Below are positions 17,274-25,083 of a stretch of DNA of 64,000 bases, one piece after another. The DNA is from Nonomuraea rubra. Its GTDB lineage: Bacteria; Actinomycetota; Actinomycetes; Streptosporangiales; Streptosporangiaceae. The stretch is taken from positions 9,035,001-9,099,000 of the forward strand of contig NZ_JACHMI010000001.1 of assembly GCF_014207985.1 (NCBI RefSeq), given 5' to 3'. How positions within the stretch are numbered: position 1 is the stretch's first letter; each line of letters starts with the position of its first letter. The position numbers and the translations under genes are program-made. The notes under the pieces are model-generated. The model was not told the origin of the DNA. It was given only the letters and a program-made list of their open reading frames with translations, and searched no databases.

Positions 17274-17296
17274 TCCGATATCAGTAACATGAATGC

Positions 17297-17926
17297 GTGA
17301 TGACGACCGCTGACTCGCACACTGGCAGACGCCTGACGGCGCGCGGCGCAAAGACGCGGGCAAGGATCGTCACCGCAGCGGCCGACCTGATGTACGTCCA
17401 AGGAGTCGGGGATACCACGCTCGACGACGTGCTCGCAGCAAGTGGAGTGAGCAAGTCGCAGCTGTACCACCACTTCGACGGCAAGGAACCGCTCGTGCGC
17501 GCCGTCATCGATCACGTGGGAGAACGCGTCATCGAGCGTGAGCGCGATGCCCTCGGCCGTGTCTCGACGATCGCAGGTCTGCGACGCTGGCGGGATGCGT
17601 TGGTGCAGAACAACGCCCTGCGGCATGGTGCCTACGGCTGTGCGCTCGGCACGCTGGCCTCCGAGGTCTCCGATCAGGACGACCTCGGGCGCCAGGCCTT
17701 GTCTCGGCTTTTCAGCGAATGGCAGGGACTCCTGGCGGGCGTGTTGCGCAGGCTTCAGGACAAGGGCACTCTTCCGGCCGAGGCGCCGATCGACCAACTC
17801 GCGACCGGGCTCATGGCCGCCCTCCAGGGCGGATACATGCTGGCCCAGACTGCGCGCGATGTCACACCGATGGCGACCTCCATCGACATGGCGCTGGCGT
17901 ATATCGAGAGCTTGTCTGCCGGTTGA
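17297..17926 (+). CDS. TetR/AcrR-family transcriptional regulator
   Basis: 209 aa, GTG 17297 (ATG 17300 directly after). HTH at about 22-65: RARIVTAAADLMYVQGV, TTLDDVLAASGVSKSQLYHHF. Ligand domain from ~80 with LRRWRDALVQNN, GCALGTLASEVSDQDD and ATGLMAALQGGYMLAQTARD. Starts 23 nt after the HTH-less TetR-like gene, so probably co-transcribed and the local candidate for binding the shared palindrome. That link is inference; many TetR operators are similar short palindromes. Confidence 0.87.
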   Translation: MMTTADSHTGRRLTARGAKTRARIVTAAADLMYVQGVGDTTLDDVLAASGVSKSQLYHHFDGKEPLVRAVIDHVGERVIERERDALGRVSTIAGLRRWRDALVQNNALRHGAYGCALGTLASEVSDQDDLGRQALSRLFSEWQGLLAGVLRRLQDKGTLPAEAPIDQLATGLMAALQGGYMLAQTARDVTPMATSIDMALAYIESLSAG

Positions 17927-18012
17927 GCCAACATCGGCGGCATGAGATCCCGGAGCGGGGCCCCTCTCCTTGAGCCTGCCGGCCGAGGGGACGTCGGGCG
18001 CCGTCGTCAAGC

Positions 18013-18630
18013 TCACCAGTCGTCCAGCCCGTCCGGGGCATAGGAGTTGTCCAGCGAGATCCCGGGCCGGATCTTGTGGAGGTCGGCCCGGCCCATCCGC
18101 AGCACCTCGAGCCTTACGCCGTGGTGTGACCAGTCGACGTCATCGACGACGGTCATTCCGAGACGCTTGGCAACGGCGAGGCTGCCGGCGTTCTGGGGCG
18201 GCGCCGCGACGAAGACCTCGTCGACGTCGGCGGCAAGAAATGCCTGGTGTGCCAGAGCATGGCCGATCTGGCCGGCGACACCGTGGCCACGGGCCTCGGG
18301 CCGCAGATGCCACCCCATCATCAGCCGGGGATCGCGCGGGCTGAAGGGAAGCAGCGTCGCGCCGCCGAGGAGCCGGCCGTCGTCGGCCGCTTCCACCGCC
18401 CACAGGCCCTGCGGCACAGGGCTCAGTGACGACCGCAGATCCCAGTCTCCCAACAACTCCCGCATCTCGGCGAGATCACGCACAGGCTGCCGCCGGCCGA
18501 TGGCCTTGGCAATTCTCGGGTCCCCGTAGATCTCGAACGCTTCCTGAGCATCTTCGGCGGACCAGGAACGCAAGATGAGGGTCAGGGTGACGATGCGCTC
18601 AGGCTCGATGGTGACGTGCAGATCGTCCAT
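18013..18630 (-). CDS. GNAT-family N-acetyltransferase (RimJ/RimL-type)
   Basis: 205 aa. LTLILRSWSAEDAQEAFEIYGDPRIAKAI start, WHLRPEARGHGVAGQIGHALAHQAF acetyl-CoA segment, NAGSLAVAKRLGMTVVDD. Same family and plan as the gene at 5606. Begins 4 nt after the stop of the small GNAT gene upstream, so the two form an operon. Confidence 0.85.
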   Translation of the reverse strand: MDDLHVTIEPERIVTLTLILRSWSAEDAQEAFEIYGDPRIAKAIGRRQPVRDLAEMRELLGDWDLRSSLSPVPQGLWAVEAADDGRLLGGATLLPFSPRDPRLMMGWHLRPEARGHGVAGQIGHALAHQAFLAADVDEVFVAAPPQNAGSLAVAKRLGMTVVDDVDWSHHGVRLEVLRMGRADLHKIRPGISLDNSYAPDGLDDW

Positions 18631-18634
18631 GACG

Positions 18635-18982
18635 TCAGCGCCCGCTGTTCGTGTTTCGCGTGGTGCGGGTGGCAGCGAAGGCTGAGCGGCTGATGTCGAC
18701 CATGACGTTCCATTCCGGATAGGCCTGGACGTAGTCGACAGTAAACCCGCAGTAGATGCCGACCACGGCTCGACTCTGACTCAGCGCATGGCGGGCCAAG
18801 GCGGAGGCGATGCCCCGATGCCGTTGGTCTGGGTCCACGTACAGGTGGGCGGTCGTAATCCGCCCGCTGGTCGTCTCGGAAGCCAGGGTACCGGCGACCC
18901 CGGCATCGGACAGCGCCTCGCGGAGGCGAATTGTCTCGTCCTTGTGCACCTCAAGGGCGGCCGGTGATGGCTCCATGTTCAC
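18635..18982 (-). CDS. Small GNAT-like acetyltransferase
   Basis: 115 aa, GTG 18982 (ATG 18976 also possible; GAGG upstream favours GTG). TTAHLYVDPDQRHRGIASALARHALSQSRA is a short GNAT acetyl-CoA motif; the protein ends soon after (DYVQAYPEWNVMVDISRSAF). The compact length fits short GNAT proteins. Palindrome copy 8 lies 54 nt upstream. Confidence 0.7.
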   Translation of the reverse strand: MNMEPSPAALEVHKDETIRLREALSDAGVAGTLASETTSGRITTAHLYVDPDQRHRGIASALARHALSQSRAVVGIYCGFTVDYVQAYPEWNVMVDISRSAFAATRTTRNTNSGR

Positions 18983-19036
18983 TTCTCGCCTCGTTCGTCA
19001 TCGGTGGTGGCCCCGAGCAGCCCTCGCCAGAAAAAG

Positions 19037-19050
19037 GGACCTTATAGTCC
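19037..19050. promoter_or_regulatory. Palindrome copy 8, GGACCTTATAGTCC
   Basis: In the divergent gap between the small GNAT operon (minus) and the broken YjdJ-like gene (plus). Two pairs depart from symmetry; both GGAC/GTCC arms are intact. Confidence 0.7.
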
Positions 19051-19168
19051 AAATATATGGCACTTACGTGTATGTTGGCAGCAGACAGACGTCATACGTG
19101 GATGGGACAGTCCGGCTGGTAGGCGTGCACGAAGGCGCGGCGTCCCTCCACACGGGAAGGGTGAGCCG

Positions 19169-19535
19169 ATGAGCGGCGAAGAACAGGCGCCGGTGACCGA
19201 GGTGCTGATTGACAACACCGATCAAGGGCGGTTCGAGCTTCACCGCGACCGCGATCTGGTCGGCTGGCTCTACTACCCACCTGAAGCCCAACCGGTACGC
19301 CCTGCTGCACACCGAGGTGGAGTCGAGCCATCGGCACCGGGGCGTGGGGAGTGCAGTGGTGCGGCAAGTGCTCGACGAGATCCGCGCCCGCGAGGGCACG
19401 ATCACCGCCATGTGCCCCTTTGTCGCCGACTACCTTTCACGAACGACCGCCCATACCGATCTGATCGACGCCCGGCACCCAGGCTACTCCGATCGCACCG
19501 CCGCCGAATCGGTGCGCACGAAGGCCACCGGCTGA
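19169..19535 (+). pseudogene. YjdJ-like acetyltransferase, frameshifted
   Basis: From ATG 19169 the frame gives VTEVLIDNTDQGRFELHRDR and LVGWLYY, then leaves the family. Another frame picks it up with HLKPNRYALLHTEVESSHRHRGVG, TAMCPFVADYLSRTTAHTDLID to TGA 19535. Loss of two bases near 19273-19277 explains it. The complete protein would be a relative of the gene at 15925. Confidence 0.7.
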
Positions 19536-19971
19536 GAGCCCCAGTCCTCTCAGCAGGGCCCTCGAGCGAGCACTATCGGGCCCACGACTTGGTCGCGCAC
19601 TCTCTGGCCGCCCGGCACTCCAGCTACGCGGGCCGAGCCAGGCACGCATGCTCTCCTGCACCAGAGCGGTGCGAGGACGCTGAGCGACGTCATCGCGCCT
19701 GCAGCGGTCGCGTGTCCGCCGACCATCCCCTTCACCATGAGCCACCCCTCCCGCAGCGCCCTTCGGCAATGGCCGATCTTTTCGCGCTACGGGAGATCGG
19801 TCGACGCCAACCGACGCCTGGTTGAGCGTCCAACGACTCAGCCACGACCCGGTCACCTAAGCACGGCCAAGCTCCGCGCCAGCGCTGCTCACTGCCTTCG
19901 TCGCCGGTCTGCCTGCGACCGTACGCGGCCGCCTCCGTGATCAACGATCCGATCTGCCCCTCAAGGACACT
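19536..19971. other. Gap, no gene recognised
   Basis: 435 nt. Open frames on both strands lack motifs and start signals; probably decayed sequence ahead of palindrome copy 9. Confidence 0.4.
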
Positions 19972-19985
19972 GGTCTAAATAGTCC
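19972..19985. promoter_or_regulatory. Palindrome copy 9, GGTCTAAATAGTCC
   Basis: Most diverged copy (left arm GGTC), 149 nt upstream of the DUF5709 gene and oriented with the same AT core. Confidence 0.6.
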
Positions 19986-20134
19986 GTTTCTTTCCCAAAG
20001 GCGCTACGATGCCAGGGCGAACACGACCCTCTTGCGGAAGCGCACGTACCCGACAGCGACGCGATTCTCGAGGACACCCACGGGCACACGTTGCCCGGCC
20101 CAGCCGACCAGGCAACCCACTCATAGGAGAAATG

Positions 20135-20557
20135 ATGGACGACTACGTGCCCGGACTGCTGCCACCAGAGGAGAGCCTCGATGACGAGGAACTTGGCGAG
20201 GACGGCGACGGCCCGGGTTATCTGCCAGTGGATCGCCCCATCGGAAGCCTGGCCTGGGGGCTGACCGCCGACGAAGCTCGCACCCACGAACCCTTCAGCC
20301 AGAGGCTTGCCCATGAGGTTCCCGACATCGCAGCCGAAGAGTTCGGTGACGGGATCGGTGATGCATCCGATACCGACGGCGAACTCATCGACGACCAAGT
20401 CGGATACCTGAGGGCAGGGCGGCTCGTCTGGGCCACCCAGGATGCCGGAGACCCGTCATCGGATCTTTGGGCCGAGGACATCGGCATCGACCGTGCGGGC
20501 GCCTCCGCGGAGGAGGCTGCGATTCACATCGTCTCCGACGACCAGTTCGAAGTGTAG
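20135..20557 (+). CDS. DUF5709 acidic protein
   Basis: 140 aa. ATG 20135 preferred over the ATG directly before it because AGGAGA (20125-20130) then has better spacing. Very acidic (LLPPEESLDDEELGEDGDG), with a conserved middle (SLAWGLTADEARTHEPFSQRLAHE) and DIGIDRAGASAEEAAIHIV at the end, as in DUF5709. Function unknown; DUF5709 genes are common in actinobacteria. Palindrome copy 9 is its only visible upstream signal. Confidence 0.8.
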   Translation: MDDYVPGLLPPEESLDDEELGEDGDGPGYLPVDRPIGSLAWGLTADEARTHEPFSQRLAHEVPDIAAEEFGDGIGDASDTDGELIDDQVGYLRAGRLVWATQDAGDPSSDLWAEDIGIDRAGASAEEAAIHIVSDDQFEV

Positions 20558-20885
20558 GTGGGTTTCAAGGACCAGTTCTGGCTCCATCCTCCAGAAGCCC
20601 TGTCCGATGCACCTTGGTCAGGCAACCCCCACAGGGTCAGGTGTTGCGATCGCCCCTGGAACCCAAGCCCGGAGGCGAGCTCCAGTCTGACGCGTGGAAC
20701 CAACGGACAGACCATTCCCACGAGACACCATCACGCCCGCGAGAGGCCCGGCCGCGAACCCAGAGCGACACCGGTGCCGACGCCAGCGAGCAGGATCACG
20801 CCCCAGCGCACGGGGAGCTGCGGGCCATGGAGGAGGTCATCCCCCGTTTCCCAGCACCGTTGCCCGCATCACCACCGCTTCGGCA
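20558..20885. other. Gap, nothing identified
   Basis: About 330 nt between convergent genes; no motif-bearing reading frame or clear terminator stem was seen. Confidence 0.4.
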
Positions 20886-21035
20886 TCAGTAGCCGTGCGG
20901 CTGCCCGTACGAGCACCACAAGGTACTGCGCCCGGTCATCCGCATGACCGGGTTGCCGTCATCGTCGAAGGTCTCGTACTCGCATTGATCGATGGCGAGT
21001 TCATGGTCTGCGAAGGTGATTGAGTTCCTCCTCAT
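20886..21035 (-). CDS. 49-aa protein coupled to the Sm-like gene
   Basis: ATG 21035 overlaps the stop of the upstream Sm-like gene (ATGA). The frame reads MRRNSITFADHELAID, QCEYETFDDDGNPVMRMTG, then STLWCSYGQPHGY and TGA. Codons are GC-rich in third position and the sequence alternates like a small beta protein. I do not recognise the family. The stop/start overlap argues for translational coupling and a joint function. Confidence 0.55.
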   Translation of the reverse strand: MRRNSITFADHELAIDQCEYETFDDDGNPVMRMTGRSTLWCSYGQPHGY

Positions 21036-21526
21036 CTGGCACTCAGCTCCTCGTCGGCGAGGCCGGCCAGCGTGCTCGCGGCGGCGGATACCGCCCGCAA
21101 CTGATCGGGGTTCAGCCTGGCCAGGATGGCGCGGGCGGTGGCGATGTCACGCTGGTACACCAGCGGCAACGCGCTGCCGAGGGCGGAGCTGAGGTTGCTG
21201 TCCCAGCTGGCGGATTCATCCATCTGGCGGCCGATCTCGCGCATTCGTTCTGTGAACTGGCGCTCCCGCTCTTCGGGGCTGCCAAACTGTGGATCCTCCG
21301 ACATCAGTCCTCCCGGGGCGAACGTGATCGCGATGACGGCATCGATACCAAAGTTGTGCTCCTGCACCTTGCCGGTCTCGGGATGGTGTTCATCGATCTT
21401 GACGAGGTCCATTTCTAAGCTCGCCACGATGCCGCTGAATACGGCCCCGCTGGTCAGGTGCACCGTCACAGTCCGGGATTGGATGCGGGCGAAGTTCAGG
21501 ATCTTGCGCCAGCCGGTAAAGGTCAT
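21032..21526 (-). CDS. Hypothetical protein with Sm-like N-terminal segment
   Basis: 164 aa from ATG 21526 (GAGGAAG somewhat far upstream). Residues 1-60 (SRTVTVHLTSGAVFSGIVASLEMDLVKI, VQEHNFGIDAVIAITF) have the strand pattern of an Sm/Hfq-like barrel: a short helix, then SGxxFxGxV and Dxxxxxxxxxx. The rest is charged and helical (EERERQFTERMREIGRQMDE; AILARLNPDQLRAVSAAASTLAGL). RNA binding is only a guess from the fold pattern. Ends overlapping the 49-aa gene. Confidence 0.55.
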   Translation of the reverse strand: MTFTGWRKILNFARIQSRTVTVHLTSGAVFSGIVASLEMDLVKIDEHHPETGKVQEHNFGIDAVIAITFAPGGLMSEDPQFGSPEERERQFTERMREIGRQMDESASWDSNLSSALGSALPLVYQRDIATARAILARLNPDQLRAVSAAASTLAGLADEELSAR

Positions 21527-21619
21527 GTCGCGCTCTGCTTCCTCTTCTCGGTACGGGCCTTGTACAGCTTCGTGGATCTCGGGCTGAATGCCTGGCGCAT
21601 GAATCCTCCTGTCTCTAGC

Positions 21620-22211
21620 TGTATTGACCACGAGCGTTGTCAACAGAGGGACTTGATCAATAGAGAAGCCTCCGATGTGGTGAAGGTGTCGAATCTGCAC
21701 CGCACGGAGGCTTCATGTCCCACCGTAGCGCCCGGCTGACCGTCCATGCCCGCCAGCCGCTCGTCGATCGTGTTCAAGCGGGACGTCCAGTCGCGCATGT
21801 GGCCGCTGAGATGGGTTTTCGCGGCCCACCGCCTACAAGGGGACTCGCCACGTCCACGTCAAGAAGCTCGGCCGCATCCCCGACGGCGGCGGCTGGCGCA
21901 TCCATGGCCGCGACCAGCGCAGCCACCGCTCCGGCCGCACCGCCGTGGCACCGCCTGGCACCAGGCCCTGGCCGACCTCGGCGCCGCCGGCAAGCACACC
22001 CGCCCCTACCGGCCCCAGACCAACGGCAAGGCCGAACGCTTCAACCGCCCCCTGCTCGACGAATGGGCCTACGCCCAGCCCTACGACAGCAACAACGAAC
22101 GCACCACCGCTCTGCCAGACTTCCCGCACACCTACACCCACCACCGATGCCACACCACACTCGGCGTCCGACCACCGATCACCCGTGTCAACAACCCAGC
22201 GGGTCAATACA
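21620..22211 (+). mobile_element. IS481-type insertion sequence remnant with terminal repeats
   Basis: Bounded by inverted TGTATTGACC (21620-21629) and GGTCAATACA (22202-22211). The transposase starts at 21715 (MSHRSARLTVHARQPLVDRV, then GRPVAHVAAEMGF, the IS481 HTH). After a deletion and frame change it resumes with ALADLGAAGKHTRPYRPQTNGKAERFN and TYTHHRCHTTLGVRPP, the integrase-core C-terminal part. Most of the catalytic core is missing, so it cannot transpose. CTAG lies just outside both ends and may be the target duplication. Confidence 0.8.
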
Positions 22212-22430
22212 CCTAGCGCGCACCGCTGGTTCGTCCGCCGGACCAGGGCGAACCTGCGACTGTGCGTCGTGTCGTGTCCACGACTCAAATCTCCAACCAA
22301 ATCTGGACCTGCAGCCGCGTACGGCGTCGCGGGGCGTTGGATCGGTCAGGAATCGAGAAGCCCTGACCTGTGCCCGTGTGGATAGCGTGAGGACACCCCC
22401 CTCCCGGCGACTGGCAAGGAGCAACACGTC

Positions 22431-22913
22431 ATGAGCGGCACATCGAAGGCCGGCGGCGAGAAGACGGGACACGATCGCTCGGCGGAGGGATTCTCCGAGC
22501 AGGAGCGCGCCGCGATGAAGGCGCGCGCCACCGAGCTGAGGGAGGCGGCACGCGGCGGCCGAGGCGCGAAGAAGGCGGCCGCTGATGAGGCGGCGGTGCT
22601 GTCGGCGATCGCCGCGATGGCGGAGCCGGACCGTGCGCTGGCCGAGCGTGTACACGCTATCGTCACCGCCGCCGCCCCTGAGCTGGCGCCGAGGCTGTGG
22701 TACGGCCAGCCCGCCTACGCCAAGAGCGGGAAGGTGGTGTGCTTCTTCCGCAGCGGGCAGGCGGACAAGGAACGCTACTCCTCGCTGGGGTTCAGCGTGG
22801 AGGCGAATCTCGACGAGGACGATGGCATGTGGCCGACCGCTTACGCCCTGACAGGGTTGACCGAGGCCGGCGAGGCGGCGATCAGGAAGCTCGTTCAGAA
22901 GGCCGTGCGCTGA
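22431..22913 (+). CDS. DUF1801 (YdhG-like) protein
   Basis: 160 aa. A charged N-terminal half (FSEQERAAMKARATELREAARGG) precedes a DUF1801 domain: ERVHAIVTAAAPELAPRLWYGQPAYAKSGKVVCFF then GFSVEANLDEDDGMWPTAYAL. The domain occurs in small proteins related to Bacillus Fra-type iron chaperones; role here unknown. Confidence 0.8.
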   Translation: MSGTSKAGGEKTGHDRSAEGFSEQERAAMKARATELREAARGGRGAKKAAADEAAVLSAIAAMAEPDRALAERVHAIVTAAAPELAPRLWYGQPAYAKSGKVVCFFRSGQADKERYSSLGFSVEANLDEDDGMWPTAYALTGLTEAGEAAIRKLVQKAVR

Positions 22914-23030
22914 CGCGAACGCGACACCGCACCGGCCGGTTCGATCATCATGTCCACGTCGGTCACCGGCGGCCACCCGGGCTCGATCGACGGCCCGCGG
23001 CCGTCCGCCATCCACGATCGGAGAACCTCC

Positions 23031-23891
23031 ATGACCATCCTGGTGACCGGCGCGACCGGCACGATCGGGCGCATCGTGGTCGACCGCCTGCTGCGCGCCG
23101 GACAGCACGTACGCGCCCTGACGAGGAACCCGGCCACCGCCGCCCTGCCCGACGGCGTGGAACTGGTGGCCGGCGACATCAGTGACGCGCCCGCCGCACT
23201 CGACGGCGTGGACGGCGCCTACTACCTGGCCGGCCTGCTCGACCCCGACCCCGGCCGCGCCGCCGAGCAGGCCGCCGCCTTCGCCGGGCAGGCCGTCACC
23301 TCGGGGCTCACCCGCATCGTCACCCTCACCAGTGTGGCCGTCACCGTCCGGCGGCCGGGCAGCTACGAGATGCTGCGCCAGGTCGAACAGGCCATCGAAG
23401 CCTCCGGCCTGCGATGGACCCACGTCCGGCCGGGCGAGTTCGCCATCAACAAGCTGGACATGTGGGGTGAGTCCATCCGCACCGAAGGCGTGGTGCGCAG
23501 CGCCTTCCCCGACGCGCTCGGCGTACCCATCCATGAAGCCGACATCGCCGAGGTTGCCGTCGCCGCCCTCGTCCAGGACGGGCACGCCGGGAAGGCCTAC
23601 TCGCTGAGCGGCCCGCAGGCGCTCAGCCACCGCGAGCAGGCCGCCGCCATCGGCGAGGGACTGGGCAGAAGCCTGCGCTTCGAAGCGCTCACCTACGGCC
23701 AGGCACGCTCCTCCTACATCACCGCCGGGATGCCCTGCGACATCGCCGAATACCTGCTCGGCTACCAGGCCGAGTACGCCGAGGAGCCGCCCCCGGTCCT
23801 GCCCGACGTCGAACGCGTCCTCGGCAAGCCCGGCCGCACCCTCGCCCAGTGGGCCACCGACCACCGCGCCGACCTCACCCAGGACTCCTAG
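23031..23891 (+). CDS. NmrA-like NAD(P)-binding protein
   Basis: 286 aa from ATG 23031 with GGAG upstream. MTILVTGATGTIGRIVVDRLL is the dinucleotide loop; the rest (TLTSVAVTVRRPGSYEMLRQVEQAI, LRWTHVRPGEF, GVPIHEADIAEVAVAALV, YSLSGPQALSHREQAAAI) matches atypical SDRs of the NmrA/QOR2-like group, which sense NADP or reduce quinones. 117 nt downstream of the DUF1801 gene. Confidence 0.87.
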   Translation: MTILVTGATGTIGRIVVDRLLRAGQHVRALTRNPATAALPDGVELVAGDISDAPAALDGVDGAYYLAGLLDPDPGRAAEQAAAFAGQAVTSGLTRIVTLTSVAVTVRRPGSYEMLRQVEQAIEASGLRWTHVRPGEFAINKLDMWGESIRTEGVVRSAFPDALGVPIHEADIAEVAVAALVQDGHAGKAYSLSGPQALSHREQAAAIGEGLGRSLRFEALTYGQARSSYITAGMPCDIAEYLLGYQAEYAEEPPPVLPDVERVLGKPGRTLAQWATDHRADLTQDS

Positions 23892-23992
23892 CGGCCGGAC
23901 CGGGACACCTTGCGTGATCGTTTCCGGTGGTCCCGGCGTGCGCCCGCACCCGCCGGCGGACGTCGCGGGAGGTATCACTCGAAGTGACAACC

Positions 23993-24100
23993 TCACGCCA
24001 GGCGCATGTCCTTGAGTTGGCGGCGCGAGGTGATGTCCTGTTTGCGGAAGATGTTGCTGACGAGCCGGGCTGCGATGTCGCGCAGGTTGCGCGACCACGA
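23993..24100 (-). pseudogene. LuxR-type HTH C-terminal remnant
   Basis: Minus-strand frame NLRDIAARLVSNIFRKQDI then TSRRQLKDMRLA and stop resembles the end of a LuxR/GerE HTH (VSNIFRKL.ITSRRQL). Everything upstream of it is unrelated. Confidence 0.35.
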
Positions 24101-24285
24101 CCAGCAGACCGCGACCTGCCGGGCCCGACCCCGTCAACGCCGGGAGGCACGGCGAAGAGCTATCGCAGACGGATCGTCTCGGCCGCCCGCCTCCAGCCCC
24201 GCCACCAGCCGGTCATCGATCACCACGATGTCCCCCACTCACCGGCAACGGGGACTTCGCCGCGCTGACCTTGCAACCTGGTCAT

Positions 24286-24780
24286 CCACCCCTTCCCCGT
24301 TGGATATCGTCCCCTGCCGCTGCTGGCCTGCGGACCGCCGGACGGCCGGAAGATCATGGTATCGGCCATCCCCGCGGCACGGCGTCGGCGGCCCGTGCCC
24401 CGACTGGGTGCAGCTCGGCGGCGTGCGGCCCACCGGCGGCACCGTGGAGCGTGGCTTCAGCGGCGCCGCAGTCTGGGATCCGGCGGCCCTGAGGGTGATC
24501 GGGCTCGTCACCGCCGCGCACACCGACCGAGCGGCCGAGATCGCGTGGATGCTGCCCGTGGAAGCCGCCGTACGGCTCTGGCCCTCGCTGGCCGCCGCGG
24601 TTCGAGGCGCCGCCCCCGCCGCATGCCGGCCCCCGTCGCCGGAGGACCGCTACCGACTCGCGGACGCCCTGCTGGAGGTGCGCCAAATCGACCACGACGC
24701 CGGCGACATGCTGCGTCAGGCCCTGCCTGCAGCCATCCGCCGCGACGTCCGCAGGCACCCCTGGCGGCGCGTTAGCGCAG
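24286..24780 (+). pseudogene. Trypsin-like protease plus effector-associated domain, fragment
   Basis: The main frame gives PDWVQLGGVRPTGGTVERGFSGAAVWD, where GFSGAAV carries the catalytic Ser of a trypsin-like fold, then LRVIGLVTAAHTDRAAEIAWMLPVE. It is followed by EDRYRLADALLEVRQIDHDAG and MLRQALPAAIRRDVRRHP, a helical effector-associated domain pattern. The upstream part (GPPDGRKIMV, GHPRG) is in other frames, the His/Asp half is lost, and the protein runs out where the opposing immunity-like gene begins. Such domain pairs occur in actinobacterial conflict systems. Confidence 0.5.
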
Positions 24781-25083
24781 CTCGTCCCAGGCCACCTCGA
24801 ACAGTTGCCTTCGCAGGCTGTGGAATTCGTTCTGCTCTGGCAACACCTTCCGATCACGCATCAGAACCAGGTCCGCGAAGCTGCCCATGCCACCGGAGAG
24901 TCTGAGGATGCGACGGACCGCGTACTGGAGCAGTTCGGGCGAGTCGCGGTCACGGGCCTCCTCGACCTCCAGGAGGTGGCGCCTCAGGGCGTCGGCCCAC
25001 CCGGTCTCGCCGACGCGGTCGAGCAACTCGATCAGGGCGAGCAGCACAGTGTGCAGGCGGTCTTCCTCTAGCGAAGCGGCCAT
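24772..25083 (-). CDS. DUF6966-like putative immunity protein
   Basis: 103 aa from ATG 25083, which overlaps the end of the toxin reading frame. Helical protein with TVLLALIELLDRVGETGWADALRRHL and LRLSGGMGSFADLVL, the latter the hallmark of DUF6966-type proteins often found after toxin genes. Position directly downstream of, and overlapping, an RHS toxin module makes cognate immunity the likeliest role. It appears intact although the toxin is broken. Confidence 0.65.
   Translation of the reverse strand: MAASLEEDRLHTVLLALIELLDRVGETGWADALRRHLLEVEEARDRDSPELLQYAVRRILRLSGGMGSFADLVLMRDRKVLPEQNEFHSLRRQLFEVAWDELR

Noticed and set aside
17263..17276. GGAACGAGTAGTCC before the TetR gene as a tenth operator
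   Set aside because: Only the right arm TAGTCC matches and it overlaps the end of the preceding gene; five of the other positions differ.
22188..24137. 649-codon minus-strand open frame
   Set aside because: Antisense to the DUF1801 and NmrA-like genes, no recognisable domain; explained by high GC suppressing stops.
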